A DNA stretch of 64,000 bases, from positions 1 through 64,000 of the IMG/VR virus record IMGVR_UViG_3300024264_000006, one strand, 5' to 3'. Positions 8,715 to 18,484 of this stretch are shown here, one piece after another (the stretch's first letter is position 1; each line of letters opens with the position of its first letter). The notes beneath the pieces were generated by a model. It ran no database searches and had not been told where the DNA came from. It saw nothing but the letters and a program-made list of their open reading frames with translations. This stretch comes from a virus. Position numbers and translations under genes: made by a program.

Positions 8715-11099
8715 TTAAGTATTTAAGAGAGTGCCATTCTCGTCATATATATCCACCACTCTACTTGCCATATGATTTAGCGCATTGACTATACTTGATG
8801 TTGCAGCTGAACTATCAAAGAAAGAAGCCAAATTAGAGAGTGATCCTATTCTAACGTCTAGCGTCCCGGCAGAATCTTGTAAGTCTTGCAAGTCACCCGC
8901 AACGGCATTCAATGCACGTACTACGTTGTCTCTTGAGTTACCTTGATATGTAGTCGCATCTAAACTACCCAATGTTCCGACTGCTGAGTCTAGATCGTTA
9001 ATCGCAGTTCTATTTGATGTAGACGTTGACCAACTATAGGGGTTGTCTACGTTGAATTGTACTGAAACACCAATACGTGCTTCATTAGAATCCATCTCAG
9101 ATTCTAGGGTAGTTACTCTCCCTTTGGTTGTCTGTAGTGAAGATACAGCAGAATCAAGTTCATCATGAACTTCGTTAATTGCACCACCCAAGTGACCGGA
9201 TGTTGTGTTTAGAGATGTACCCTGTATAATGTTTCCAACAAATGTTGCACTTGCAGCTGAATCAAATGTGACGTGATCCGCACTTCTGTTGCGAATTACT
9301 AGGTCACCACCACTGTTCTTAAGGGCACCATAAGTTGTACCACCGTCTTTCAGATATACAAAACCGCCATCTGCATCAAGACTAATGTTACCAGATACGT
9401 CAAGGGTCAGTGCACCAGTTCTGTTAATGGTTGTACCACCCATCGTGACGTTGCCACCTGTGGTTACTGTACCACCTGTGGTGACGTTCGCACCTGAGAA
9501 TGTCAGTGCAGTAGTCGTACCAGACTTAACGATCAGATTACCGGATGTATTGGTAAGAGAACCGTATGTGGTTCCCCCATCCTTAACGAACACGTCACCG
9601 CCGTCTGCATCAAGGACAATATCCCCAGCCGCATCTACCGTGTAAGTAGAAGGAGCGTCAATCTCATAACTTGCATCGTTACTAAGAGTGTGAGTTACCT
9701 CATCACTACCTGCTCCGTTCCTAAATCTAATTTGATTACCATCTGCATCCAATGTAATGTCACCAGACACATCAACTACAAAATCACCTGTACGTGAGAC
9801 TGTTCCATCTGTTTGGAAATGATAATCGGTAGTTCCACCGTCTTTAAAATATATGCCTCCACCGTCTGCATCTAGTGTAATATCTCCACTTACGTCAACA
9901 ATGAAGTCGCCGGTTCTGGAGATTGTGCCGTTGGTGTTGAATCTGTAGTCTTCTGTCCCACCATCCTGAATGATGACGTTACCACCATCCGCATCCAGTA
10001 TAATATTTGAACCAGCATCTACTTTAAAGTTTCTTACAGTGTTTACTGTGGCCGAATCAGCGTTTAATGTGTAGTCACTATCTACTGTGACTGTCTGGTT
10101 ACCATTGATATTTTCAATGTGGTTTCCACCAACTGAGTCGGTGAGGTTACCAGAGTGTTGAATTGTTGTTGTAGTGCCAAGACTGTACGTTACTCTTGTT
10201 GAACCAGCATCTTTAAAGGTGATGTTATCACCGGCTGCGTCGAGTACTATATCACCAGAAATGTCTAGTGTCAAGTTTCCTGTGCGAGAAATTGTACCGT
10301 TTGTTGCAAAGTTATAGTCAGTAGTGCCACCATCTTTGAATGTGACGTTACCGCCAGCTGCGTCGAGAATAATATCTCCGCCTGCGTCCACGGTGTAAGT
10401 AGAAGGTGCATCGATTTCGTATGTGGCATTGTCGTTAAGTGTGTGTGTTACCTCGTCACTGCCCGCACCGTTCCTAAATCTGATTTGGTTACCGTCTGCG
10501 TCAAGAGTAATATCACCCCCCGCATCGATCTCAAAATTACCACCAGCAGAATCACCAGTTACAATCTGACCCGCAACGGTCATGTCAAGAATAGTTGTTG
10601 TTCCTAAAGTAAGTTTTGCGTATTGGTCAGAGTCCTTTTTAAAGGTAACATCACCACCGTCTACGTTAATCTCAAGGTCAGCACCACCGTCAAATACGAA
10701 GTTAGGTGCACTGTTGATCTTCTTTGTGGATGCGTCGAATACTGCTTCAATCTCATTGATAGCATTCTTGATTGTATTCGCTTCAACATTCAGTGTGTCA
10801 GAGTCACCACCGATATATGCGTCGATAGCATTGATGGCTCCTGTAAGACCACTGTCCCGTACTGTGTTGATTGCATAGGAAAGGTAGTTAAGATCACTCT
10901 TAACATCACCACCGCCTGCACCGTGTAGGTCTGAGTCTAATTCGTTTAATGCACTTACTACGTCAGATGAGTCTGATCTTTGAGACGCACGTGTTGTTGT
11001 GGTCAATAAATCAGGGTCGCCTACGTTATTAGAGATAGTATTAACATTATCTCTGAAGATTTTAAACGAATCTGTTAAAGCTGTAATTGGACGTGCCAT
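8715..11099 (-). CDS. Tail fibre with repeated beta-solenoid motifs (794 aa)
   Basis: The N-terminus (MARPITALTDSFKIFRDNVN) and the following Ser/Asp-rich segments (DVVSALNELDSDLHG, GAINAIDAYIGG, TIKNAINEIEAVFD) form a helical, coiled-coil-prone attachment region. Residues about 130-600 are a repeat of roughly 35-50 residues whose core is GDITLDADGG-x-V-x-FKDGGTT followed by TNGTISRTGD and VDVSGD; at least seven copies can be seen. This is the pattern of a beta-solenoid or trimeric beta-helical shaft. The C-terminal 170 residues return to helical DSAV...L repeats. The gene follows a T4-type late promoter inside the small gene upstream. It is likely a fibre or whisker-like structural protein; receptor unknown. 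Confidence 0.85.
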   Translation of the reverse strand: MARPITALTDSFKIFRDNVNTISNNVGDPDLLTTTTRASQRSDSSDVVSALNELDSDLHGAGGGDVKSDLNYLSYAINTVRDSGLTGAINAIDAYIGGDSDTLNVEANTIKNAINEIEAVFDASTKKINSAPNFVFDGGADLEINVDGGDVTFKKDSDQYAKLTLGTTTILDMTVAGQIVTGDSAGGNFEIDAGGDITLDADGNQIRFRNGAGSDEVTHTLNDNATYEIDAPSTYTVDAGGDIILDAAGGNVTFKDGGTTDYNFATNGTISRTGNLTLDISGDIVLDAAGDNITFKDAGSTRVTYSLGTTTTIQHSGNLTDSVGGNHIENINGNQTVTVDSDYTLNADSATVNTVRNFKVDAGSNIILDADGGNVIIQDGGTEDYRFNTNGTISRTGDFIVDVSGDITLDADGGGIYFKDGGTTDYHFQTDGTVSRTGDFVVDVSGDITLDADGNQIRFRNGAGSDEVTHTLSNDASYEIDAPSTYTVDAAGDIVLDADGGDVFVKDGGTTYGSLTNTSGNLIVKSGTTTALTFSGANVTTGGTVTTGGNVTMGGTTINRTGALTLDVSGNISLDADGGFVYLKDGGTTYGALKNSGGDLVIRNRSADHVTFDSAASATFVGNIIQGTSLNTTSGHLGGAINEVHDELDSAVSSLQTTKGRVTTLESEMDSNEARIGVSVQFNVDNPYSWSTSTSNRTAINDLDSAVGTLGSLDATTYQGNSRDNVVRALNAVAGDLQDLQDSAGTLDVRIGSLSNLASFFDSSAATSSIVNALNHMASRVVDIYDENGTLLNT

Positions 11100-11330
11100 T
11101 TATAATTTCTCTACTATTTGCGAAAGTAACCCTTTAATATCTGACATCTCTTTCTTAAGAGTATCTACTTCTTTTTCTAGAGATTCTTTCCTTTTCTGTT
11201 CTTCTTTCCAGAGACGTTTTCGTTCACGTGCTGCCTGAATCTCATCTTTATTTATATTGATAACAGGCCCATACTCTCCCGCACGTGCGAAATCATTTGA
11301 GCCTTCTAATGCTATATACTTCTTCTCCAT
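11100..11330 (-). CDS. Small coiled-coil protein (76 aa) between fibre and baseplate genes
   Basis: Seventy-six residues: a short N-terminal segment ending NINKDEIQAA, then a charged helix EKEVDTLKKEMSDIKGLLSQ with heptad-like leucines that should form a coiled coil. Its start overlaps the stop of the 1910-residue gene as TAATG, indicating translational coupling. A trimerising or connector role for the fibres is possible by position, but no family is recognised. Confidence 0.75.
   Translation of the reverse strand: MEKKYIALEGSNDFARAGEYGPVININKDEIQAARERKRLWKEEQKRKESLEKEVDTLKKEMSDIKGLLSQIVEKL
11249..11256 (-). promoter_or_regulatory. T4-type late promoter
   Basis: Exact TATAAATA on the minus strand within the 76-residue gene, about 150 bases before the beta-solenoid fibre start. 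The distance is longer than for the other late promoters, so function here is less certain. Confidence 0.45.
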
Positions 11331-14300
11331 TAGATCGCCAATGCAATTGCTCTAAGGTCACGAATAATCGGAACCTTAGCACTGTTAGTTGACTCCATGA
11401 CGATCTTCAACTTAAATTTACGGAAGTCTGCAAGATCAGCACCATTCAAGTTGTTGATATCACCAAATCCACCAATAGTATATCGATATTCACGGAACTT
11501 ACTTGGGTTCGTGTCGGAAGGTAATACATTGTCCGAAGTTGCTAACACCCAAGCTTTAGCTTTAAGTCTATCTTCAGCTTCACCAGTCTTGTAGTAAACT
11601 TTAAAGTCGGCTTCGGGTGGTTTGTTTGCAGCAAGTATTACCTTGATGCCTTTTGCAGTCTCTTCCAATACCACTTCTTGTGTTATGTGTTTTGCCAAAC
11701 TAGAACCCGCAATTGTAGTTTCGGGGAAGTAAGTCAATGGCACATTGTATCCATCTGTAGATGCAGAATCCTGTTTATCGATCATGTTACCAATCATTGC
11801 CATACCGGCAGCCTGCATATCAATAACAGGAGATACTTTACTATCAGTTGTTGTCATAGACATCTGAATGATTGCAGATTTAGGATGACTGTAAGTCGCC
11901 AGTTCCGTTGACTCTTCATTCGGATTAATAATACATTTTGGGCCATTAAAGTAATTGTTCTTTTTATTCTGAATCAATGTGAACACATTGTCTTGTATGA
12001 ATCTACCAGATGAACTATCTACCAACGAAGAGTTCGAAGTGAACTTCGCTGACATGGTGATATTCGTAGTAGGCACTTTCATGGTCTGAACCGTAGGCCA
12101 AACCAAATCGAATGTTGGGTTCATACTACCACTACACTTACCACCACCGAATCTTCCTGCTTTGTCAAAGGCAGAATCCGCAAGGAATTGATACGCTGTA
12201 CCATCTACGGAAGTAACCTGTCGATTACCCGTGATACTTGATCCAAGAACACCGTTGTATCTTGTGGCAGCACCAAGACCAGCAATAGTTGTGATATCAC
12301 CTTGACGTAAACCATGACCTCTATTAATAACAGTTACAGTCTTAGCTTTGTTACCACCAGCATCAATGTAATCTTGAGGTACTGCAAATGGATTCTTGGT
12401 CAATACCGTAGGATCAACATTTACATTTTCCAGTAAAGCATTACCAGAAGTATTAAAGTCACATCTGAATAATTGATATGCCAAATCTTCTGTCTGAGAA
12501 GGTTCCCATAACAGAGAGTTTTGAGATTTAAACAATGACCCCAAAGTTGGTTGTTCAGCGATACGTTTCTCTGTAGAACCAAGTACAAAGTCTTCAACAC
12601 GAGAAATGTACGTTCTGTACTTCATAGACTGTGACTGTAGAACAATAGCATACTCGTGTGAATGGGCCAAGTAGATTGGTTCATCAAACTCAAAGTCTGT
12701 ACCATTGGCCAACATCTCTTCGATTGTAGGATCACTGTATGTATCCTCAATGGCAGTTACTTGCGCTTGTTGAACAATCGTTACTCCGCCTGGAACAATA
12801 CCTGTTGAATGAGGTACACCATTTACCGTAGGTCTAATCTGACACATTACAGGAAGACCTGTATCATCCTTACTCGCAAAGAACACACGTACTTTTTTAA
12901 CGAATACACCATTCGGATCATCTAAACCAACTTGGAAAGTTTGTGCAAGTGGGTCAGAATATACACCAATCGTAGTAGTGATTGTCTGAGAATCAACAAC
13001 CTCAGAGTTTGTTTCTGTTCCAACAACAGTTTCAGTTGAGGTAGTTTCCGTCTGAACGTCTGTAGCAGTTTCTTCAGTGACGGCCACATCTGTACTTGTT
13101 GTAAATGTACTTCTAGTATCTGTATCCTCTCTTGTCGATGCACTACCACTAACTTCTAAGATACGTGTACTGTGTACAATATCTTGCACAGGTTCAATGA
13201 AACCCGTTGAAGTGAATTGTGTAGTAGCAAATGACAAGGCCTCATCTTTATTCGGAACACTGATATCACACAGTAAAAACTCTCTTTGACCTGTCGGGAA
13301 ACGCATTGCTGAGTTGTTTGGTATTTCAAACTCACCCAGAATATTTCCGCTTGTATCAGAAATAAGATTTGCGTTTGCAGGCGTCTGTTCACTGTGTGTT
13401 ACAGCTGGTGTGAGACCAGCCGTTCTTGTCTCTGGGTCTCTATCCGAATGTCTTTTAAACACTCCTGTAGAAATACAGTAAGCACTAACATCAGTATTAG
13501 AAAAGAATGGGAAGTATCTTGTAGATGGACGAAGACCATCAGCTTTGAATGATACTTTTCTAGAACGCATCCAAGGGATGGAAATCAAATCGAATACACG
13601 TTGACCCACAATTTCACGCACAGTGTGTTCACCCGAAATTCTATTAACCGTTGTGGTTGTAGAAGTATTCGTTGTGATCTGTGTTTCTGTTTGGAACTCA
13701 GTCTCGGTTGTAGTAGTTGTAGTTTGAGCTAAAGTTGTAGTATCAATAGTCTCAGTAGTTTCACGTGTTTCTGTGGTTGTGGTCTGAATTGTATCTATTG
13801 TACCCACAGTAATAGTAGCACCACCACGGCGGCCTCCACGCATACCACCCGTCATTGGATTCTCATCTGCCCAAACGTCAGCAATAAGACCAAGTTGATC
13901 AGGGTCGGTAATTGTTACGCCACCAAAGGTACTCGTGAATTCTTCATGAGTTTCTTGAGAGACGATATCTGTCTGTGTACCCAAAGATGTTGTATCTGAG
14001 GTTGTACCTGTTACAGTCCAATCTGTTTGGTCTACGGTTGTAGTTTGTCCAGTGATCGAAGGTTCAAGAGTGTTACTTGTTTGAGATGTAGATGTACCAG
14101 TTACTTGACCTTGTGAAGCACCAACTTCTAAGTCATCAAGAGATACACCACCCCAATCCCACTCATGGTTGTTCCAGTTGACAGCATTAGATGTGTCAAG
14201 AACTGTTGGTTGGTCGATAATTTCTGGGGCTCTAACATCGGTCTCTTTCCAGTAATCGGAAGCAGGAGACATAGTAACATAACCCACAATCTTTTCAATG

Positions 14301-17062
14301 AAGAATGGGTTTAGGTTTTCTGTTCTAGAAGCAGTATTCTGTTGTTGATAAGGAACCACTGTATAGTCTAGGGTAATTAAATCCCCCGACTTTTTAACAT
14401 TCAGTTGACCCGCATTTGCAGAATCAAATCTAAGGTCGATTGCTGTTTCTTTCTTGCCCGGTCTTAATATTTTCTTCTGGGGATCAATCGTCGCACGATA
14501 TTCAACGCTTCTAATATCTGAGAAAGCATGGTTTGCAAAGTTGTCCACAAAGAAACCGGACTTAGTTCTATCTGCACCCGCAGAGTCCAAAGCTTTCAGT
14601 GATTGTGTTTTTAGTTCCAACATAGACAGAGTGGCCATTTCTTCCACTTTGTCAAGTTTGGTTTCGATCTTGTTGATGTCCGCCATCGTATATCCTTTCA
14701 AAGGAAGGAGACGAGCTTTCATATCTTTTGTATGAAGAGTAAACGGATTCAATTCATATTTGTACAGATCAATACAGTCTGTAGGTGTGTCGGGAAATGT
14801 AGGTGTAATTGATGCAGTACCTTGTAAGTATCTCAACTCACCCAAATTTGACAACACAAGTTTGTCTTTACGAGGCAGATAGAATTCTGCATCCATCTCA
14901 ACCGTGTCTGTAGGTTGAGGGAGTTCGTTTACAACAGTAAAGGAACCCGAACCGTTAGTAGCGGGACGGAAGTCCAACACGTCACGGAGAGATACCAAAC
15001 GTCCATTCTCCATTTTGTGTGCTGGGACATCTACGTAGTCAACCTGTCCTGTATAGGAATTGATTGCAAAGAAGTCGCCTGTACCATGTGAGAAGTACTT
15101 GAATCTAGCGAAGATCGTTGTACCATTACCACCAGCGGAGTCTGTGCTTGGTTGGCCAACACCTTTCCAGATAAGTTTACCATCATCATAGTGAGTATCA
15201 CGATGGCCTGTATCCAGTTTAAAATCTGTGAATATGTTATTTCCATCGGAGTCGTTGATTCGGACTCTGTTCAGAGAGAAAATGTCTGACTTACCAAGAG
15301 CAAGATACTTAACACCGTCACCATCTGAATCTAGTCTACCACTAACTGTGGCTTCTGTCAAGGTTTTAGGTCTAATTTTTGCAAGACCTTTTTTGACATA
15401 TGCGAGAATTTCTACCGCAGTACTGGCGGGTAGACCGGAAAGAGTGGCAGAAGTTGCGCCACCTGTTAAACTTGTTGTCACTGAACCTAAGAAACCATCG
15501 GCTGCAGATGCAAAAATCCAATCGCCTGTATTCTCAAAGGTTTCACCTGAAGTTGTTAGTGTGATAGTAAGTTCACCACCAGATGTCGCAGTCCCACTAA
15601 ACCTTCGTTGCGAGGACAATGAAACACTACTAAAATTCTTAGGTCTAGGAATAGGAGAATCAAATAATAGAGTTTTCTTCTTAGTCTCACGCAGTGTTGT
15701 ATTATTACTAAAATCGATGTTATAGTAATTCGATGTACTTGTACCTACGGAACGTACATTTCTCAAACTGTATGAGTTATTAGTAATCGTCACATCGAAC
15801 ACATGAAGTCGATATTGATTGTTCTGGAATTCTGAGATAGCACGAACCCTACATGTACCAATAGAGTTTTGTCCACCAGCAGTTCTGTACAGTTGTACTT
15901 CTTCACAATCATCAAAATTCAACATTCCCTTAGCGCCCAATGTATCGGATACTAGGAAATAGTTTCCGTAGTCGGCAAGAATACCTTGATTGTCAATTGT
16001 GGTTGTTTCTTGTGCACGCTTTACAACAATAGGTGTTGTTGAGGTTTTTTCGATTCGGAAACCGTCGATGTAAGCAAGGCCAGGATCAACTTCCAATTTA
16101 AAAGTCGTATCGTTATTAGGTAAGAATCTTGTCTTGAAATATTTTTTAATGAAGTTACCATGAATCTCACGGATACGTGTTGCTACGTGGTTACCGATTT
16201 CATTATATCCTTCAGAAGATAGTACCTTGTTGACTTCTTTTCCATCCACAATCTTAGAGTATGGGACATGGTTCTCATCCGAGTCTAGGTCTTCCAACTT
16301 AGATAGTGTTAGACGAATTCTGTATCTGTCTGCGCCAGGCGATGATCTGTTAGGTGTCGCCCCTTGGTTATCAAAGAGAGCATCGTCATCGGAAGAAGTA
16401 ACAATATCTTCTGTTACTTTGAAAACAATCTCACCACTATAGTTCTGATTGTACTTGGAGAGATAGATTGTTTGTGCCGGTGAGAATACAAATCGACCAA
16501 CAGCAAAGAATGAACCTTCACCAGTCTGATATGAAAGTCCTTGTCCTGTGGCAGGGTTAGATGAACTGTTTTCTTGTTGTACATCAAATGTATACGTACT
16601 GCCGTTAATAGTACCCGACAAGGTTTCATTCGCAGTTACACGAAGGGCTGTTTCTCCAGCCTGCGCTTGAGGTGTTTCTAGATAAGTGACGTAAAGTGTT
16701 TCGGGGTCAGTTGCAGTCGCAGCAAGTTTATCATCAACACGGATTTTAATTCCACTAGTCTGACCAACAAAAACATTATCAATAATATCTACGTTTGATG
16801 GTAGTGGGGTACTTACTTTAATTTTAATAAATTCAAGTTTCTTATTGAAAGATGAAGCAGAGTTATTTACGGGCGCACCGTCTTTGAAGACGTTCTGTCC
16901 TAGACGTGTGATCTCTTTCTGAACAATCGTTTGGAGTTGAGTTAACTCACGGGCCTGTAGAGCACGTCCACTGTTAAACAGGATGCGATGATATCCATCA
17001 CTGTCAGCGTGATCGTCCTTGTATGTAGTATTAAATACTTGTTTATTAAAAATCTTTGTCAT
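11330..17062 (-). CDS. Very large virion structural protein, DUF4815-like (1910 aa)
   Basis: The N-terminal 350 residues (NKQVFNTTYKDDHADSDGYH, GRALQARELTQLQTIVQKEI, FKDGAPVN) match the DUF4815 type of phage tail/baseplate proteins that precede long fibres. The middle is beta-rich. Residues about 985-1125 contain Thr/Glu/Gln-rich low-complexity runs (for example TTTLAQTTTTTTETEFQTE), with a second such run near residue 1290 (TATDVQTETTSTETVV). The C-terminal 500 residues are again ordered beta-rich sequence (for example YSDPLAQTFQVGLDDPNGVF). The gene sits 11 bases downstream of gp8, so it belongs to the baseplate periphery, analogous in position to T4 gp10 and gp11; direct homology to those is not claimed. 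Confidence 0.85.
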   Translation of the reverse strand: MTKIFNKQVFNTTYKDDHADSDGYHRILFNSGRALQARELTQLQTIVQKEITRLGQNVFKDGAPVNNSASSFNKKLEFIKIKVSTPLPSNVDIIDNVFVGQTSGIKIRVDDKLAATATDPETLYVTYLETPQAQAGETALRVTANETLSGTINGSTYTFDVQQENSSSNPATGQGLSYQTGEGSFFAVGRFVFSPAQTIYLSKYNQNYSGEIVFKVTEDIVTSSDDDALFDNQGATPNRSSPGADRYRIRLTLSKLEDLDSDENHVPYSKIVDGKEVNKVLSSEGYNEIGNHVATRIREIHGNFIKKYFKTRFLPNNDTTFKLEVDPGLAYIDGFRIEKTSTTPIVVKRAQETTTIDNQGILADYGNYFLVSDTLGAKGMLNFDDCEEVQLYRTAGGQNSIGTCRVRAISEFQNNQYRLHVFDVTITNNSYSLRNVRSVGTSTSNYYNIDFSNNTTLRETKKKTLLFDSPIPRPKNFSSVSLSSQRRFSGTATSGGELTITLTTSGETFENTGDWIFASAADGFLGSVTTSLTGGATSATLSGLPASTAVEILAYVKKGLAKIRPKTLTEATVSGRLDSDGDGVKYLALGKSDIFSLNRVRINDSDGNNIFTDFKLDTGHRDTHYDDGKLIWKGVGQPSTDSAGGNGTTIFARFKYFSHGTGDFFAINSYTGQVDYVDVPAHKMENGRLVSLRDVLDFRPATNGSGSFTVVNELPQPTDTVEMDAEFYLPRKDKLVLSNLGELRYLQGTASITPTFPDTPTDCIDLYKYELNPFTLHTKDMKARLLPLKGYTMADINKIETKLDKVEEMATLSMLELKTQSLKALDSAGADRTKSGFFVDNFANHAFSDIRSVEYRATIDPQKKILRPGKKETAIDLRFDSANAGQLNVKKSGDLITLDYTVVPYQQQNTASRTENLNPFFIEKIVGYVTMSPASDYWKETDVRAPEIIDQPTVLDTSNAVNWNNHEWDWGGVSLDDLEVGASQGQVTGTSTSQTSNTLEPSITGQTTTVDQTDWTVTGTTSDTTSLGTQTDIVSQETHEEFTSTFGGVTITDPDQLGLIADVWADENPMTGGMRGGRRGGATITVGTIDTIQTTTTETRETTETIDTTTLAQTTTTTTETEFQTETQITTNTSTTTTVNRISGEHTVREIVGQRVFDLISIPWMRSRKVSFKADGLRPSTRYFPFFSNTDVSAYCISTGVFKRHSDRDPETRTAGLTPAVTHSEQTPANANLISDTSGNILGEFEIPNNSAMRFPTGQREFLLCDISVPNKDEALSFATTQFTSTGFIEPVQDIVHSTRILEVSGSASTREDTDTRSTFTTSTDVAVTEETATDVQTETTSTETVVGTETNSEVVDSQTITTTIGVYSDPLAQTFQVGLDDPNGVFVKKVRVFFASKDDTGLPVMCQIRPTVNGVPHSTGIVPGGVTIVQQAQVTAIEDTYSDPTIEEMLANGTDFEFDEPIYLAHSHEYAIVLQSQSMKYRTYISRVEDFVLGSTEKRIAEQPTLGSLFKSQNSLLWEPSQTEDLAYQLFRCDFNTSGNALLENVNVDPTVLTKNPFAVPQDYIDAGGNKAKTVTVINRGHGLRQGDITTIAGLGAATRYNGVLGSSITGNRQVTSVDGTAYQFLADSAFDKAGRFGGGKCSGSMNPTFDLVWPTVQTMKVPTTNITMSAKFTSNSSLVDSSSGRFIQDNVFTLIQNKKNNYFNGPKCIINPNEESTELATYSHPKSAIIQMSMTTTDSKVSPVIDMQAAGMAMIGNMIDKQDSASTDGYNVPLTYFPETTIAGSSLAKHITQEVVLEETAKGIKVILAANKPPEADFKVYYKTGEAEDRLKAKAWVLATSDNVLPSDTNPSKFREYRYTIGGFGDINNLNGADLADFRKFKLKIVMESTNSAKVPIIRDLRAIALAI

Positions 17063-17073
17063 TTTCTACAACC

Positions 17074-18471
17074 TTAGAGTTGAATTACAATTTTGATATC
17101 TTCGGTCTGATCTGTTGACCTTTCAACAGCAGCACGATTATCAATATATAGAAGTTCTCCAGACAACGGATCAAATTCACCTTTAATGGTGTTTGATACT
17201 GTTGCAGTAGTTGAACCACCACCTTCGACAATACTGATCGTTTCGCCATTCTGGAATGATCCATATCCCGTATAGTCTGATTGGTGAAAGAAGATTCCAC
17301 TAGAATCCACGTCATCAATAAAAGCTTTAACACCAGAAGTAGCACCTTGTACAACAAGATCATCTACGAATGGGCCATCGTTAACTGAAGTCAATGTTAG
17401 TTTAGATAACCCTAATCCAGTTTCTTGAGTAAACACAGCTGAACTATCTTGAATCAACAGATTCTTCAACAACACTACCTGTCTGAATTGTTGATCTACA
17501 AGAAAGTCGCCATTCTCAATACCCGTTGGTTTTGTGTTAAACATAATAGCACCAGACTTAAGTTCGTCTCGTGGGTCTGCACCAACACCATTGGTTGGGC
17601 CAATAATTGCCCGAATTTCAGCAGAGTCTCCGCCTCCACCACTAATACTAACACTTGCTCTGGTATAACCCGCTCCAAATGCAATACTATTATCTGAACT
17701 ATCTTTTACAGTAACTTTGGTGATTGCACCACCGACAACAGTAGGAACTGCTTTTGCGTTTGTACCGTCACCAACAATTTCTAGAGTTGGGGGTGATGTA
17801 TATCCAGTTCCACCATTTACCACTGCATAACCCAGAATTTGGCCAGACACAGAATTTTGTTGAACTAACTGTTGTTCCACATCTTCCGCTGGAGAGTCTG
17901 AGTCAACTCCGATCTCATCTGCAAGAAGAGTAGCACCAGCACTATCCTGTACTTTTGCGACAGGAATGTATGCGGTAGAAATAAACTTGGAGGCTTTCAA
18001 TGCACCGATAGAGTACAGGAACTTCCACATATACCCGTCAGCCGTACGGAATGCGTCTCCTGTTGTATTACCAGTAGGTTGAACCGTTGATGCGACTACT
18101 TGAGGTGGGTTTGCATTAGTCTTACCCTGTTGTAGACACATATAAATTTGTTGGTTTGAATTCATAACATAGTATGCATTCGTAGGATATCCGGATTGTG
18201 CATCGTCATATGCAGAATAGATAGCACCAGATGTCCAGTTGTAACGTGGTACAACAAACGTTTGGTCAGTGATATTCTTAATAGACTGCATACCCAGACG
18301 TGCAAGTCTCTGTTCCCTTAGAGAGTTGGTGGGGTTTGGTGCAAGATCAGAATCATTCCAGTCTTCTGATTTACCAATACCCGCATAATAAAAATTATCA
18401 GAATCTTTGATATCTACAAGGATATCTCTGATCGAATTCTTTCTTTGTCTGTCAAAAACTACGGCTGTCAT
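17074..18471 (-). CDS. 8: Baseplate wedge protein gp8-like
   Basis: Protein of 465 residues; T4 gp8 is 334, so this carries about 130 extra residues. Recognition rests on the N-terminal half: FYYAGIGKSEDWND, then YPTNAYYVMNSNQQIYMCLQ and RTADGYMWKFLYSIGALKA, which are the most conserved strings of the gp8 family in marine T4-like phages. In T4, gp8 dimers join the wedge and bind gp10 and gp7. The gene lies between the fibre-connector gene and the DUF4815-like gene, in the canonical baseplate order, and has a late promoter variant (18520-18527) 48 bases upstream. Confidence 0.9.
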   Translation of the reverse strand: MTAVVFDRQRKNSIRDILVDIKDSDNFYYAGIGKSEDWNDSDLAPNPTNSLREQRLARLGMQSIKNITDQTFVVPRYNWTSGAIYSAYDDAQSGYPTNAYYVMNSNQQIYMCLQQGKTNANPPQVVASTVQPTGNTTGDAFRTADGYMWKFLYSIGALKASKFISTAYIPVAKVQDSAGATLLADEIGVDSDSPAEDVEQQLVQQNSVSGQILGYAVVNGGTGYTSPPTLEIVGDGTNAKAVPTVVGGAITKVTVKDSSDNSIAFGAGYTRASVSISGGGGDSAEIRAIIGPTNGVGADPRDELKSGAIMFNTKPTGIENGDFLVDQQFRQVVLLKNLLIQDSSAVFTQETGLGLSKLTLTSVNDGPFVDDLVVQGATSGVKAFIDDVDSSGIFFHQSDYTGYGSFQNGETISIVEGGGSTTATVSNTIKGEFDPLSGELLYIDNRAAVERSTDQTEDIKIVIQL

Positions 18472-18484
18472 TTTTTTATCCTAT

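Noticed and set aside
9385-9645. Open frames on the plus strand opposite the fibre genes (also 10582-10928, 15228-15725, 26518-27105, 35460-35912)
   Set aside because: They mirror biased codon use of the real minus-strand or plus-strand genes, lack ribosome-binding sites and family motifs.
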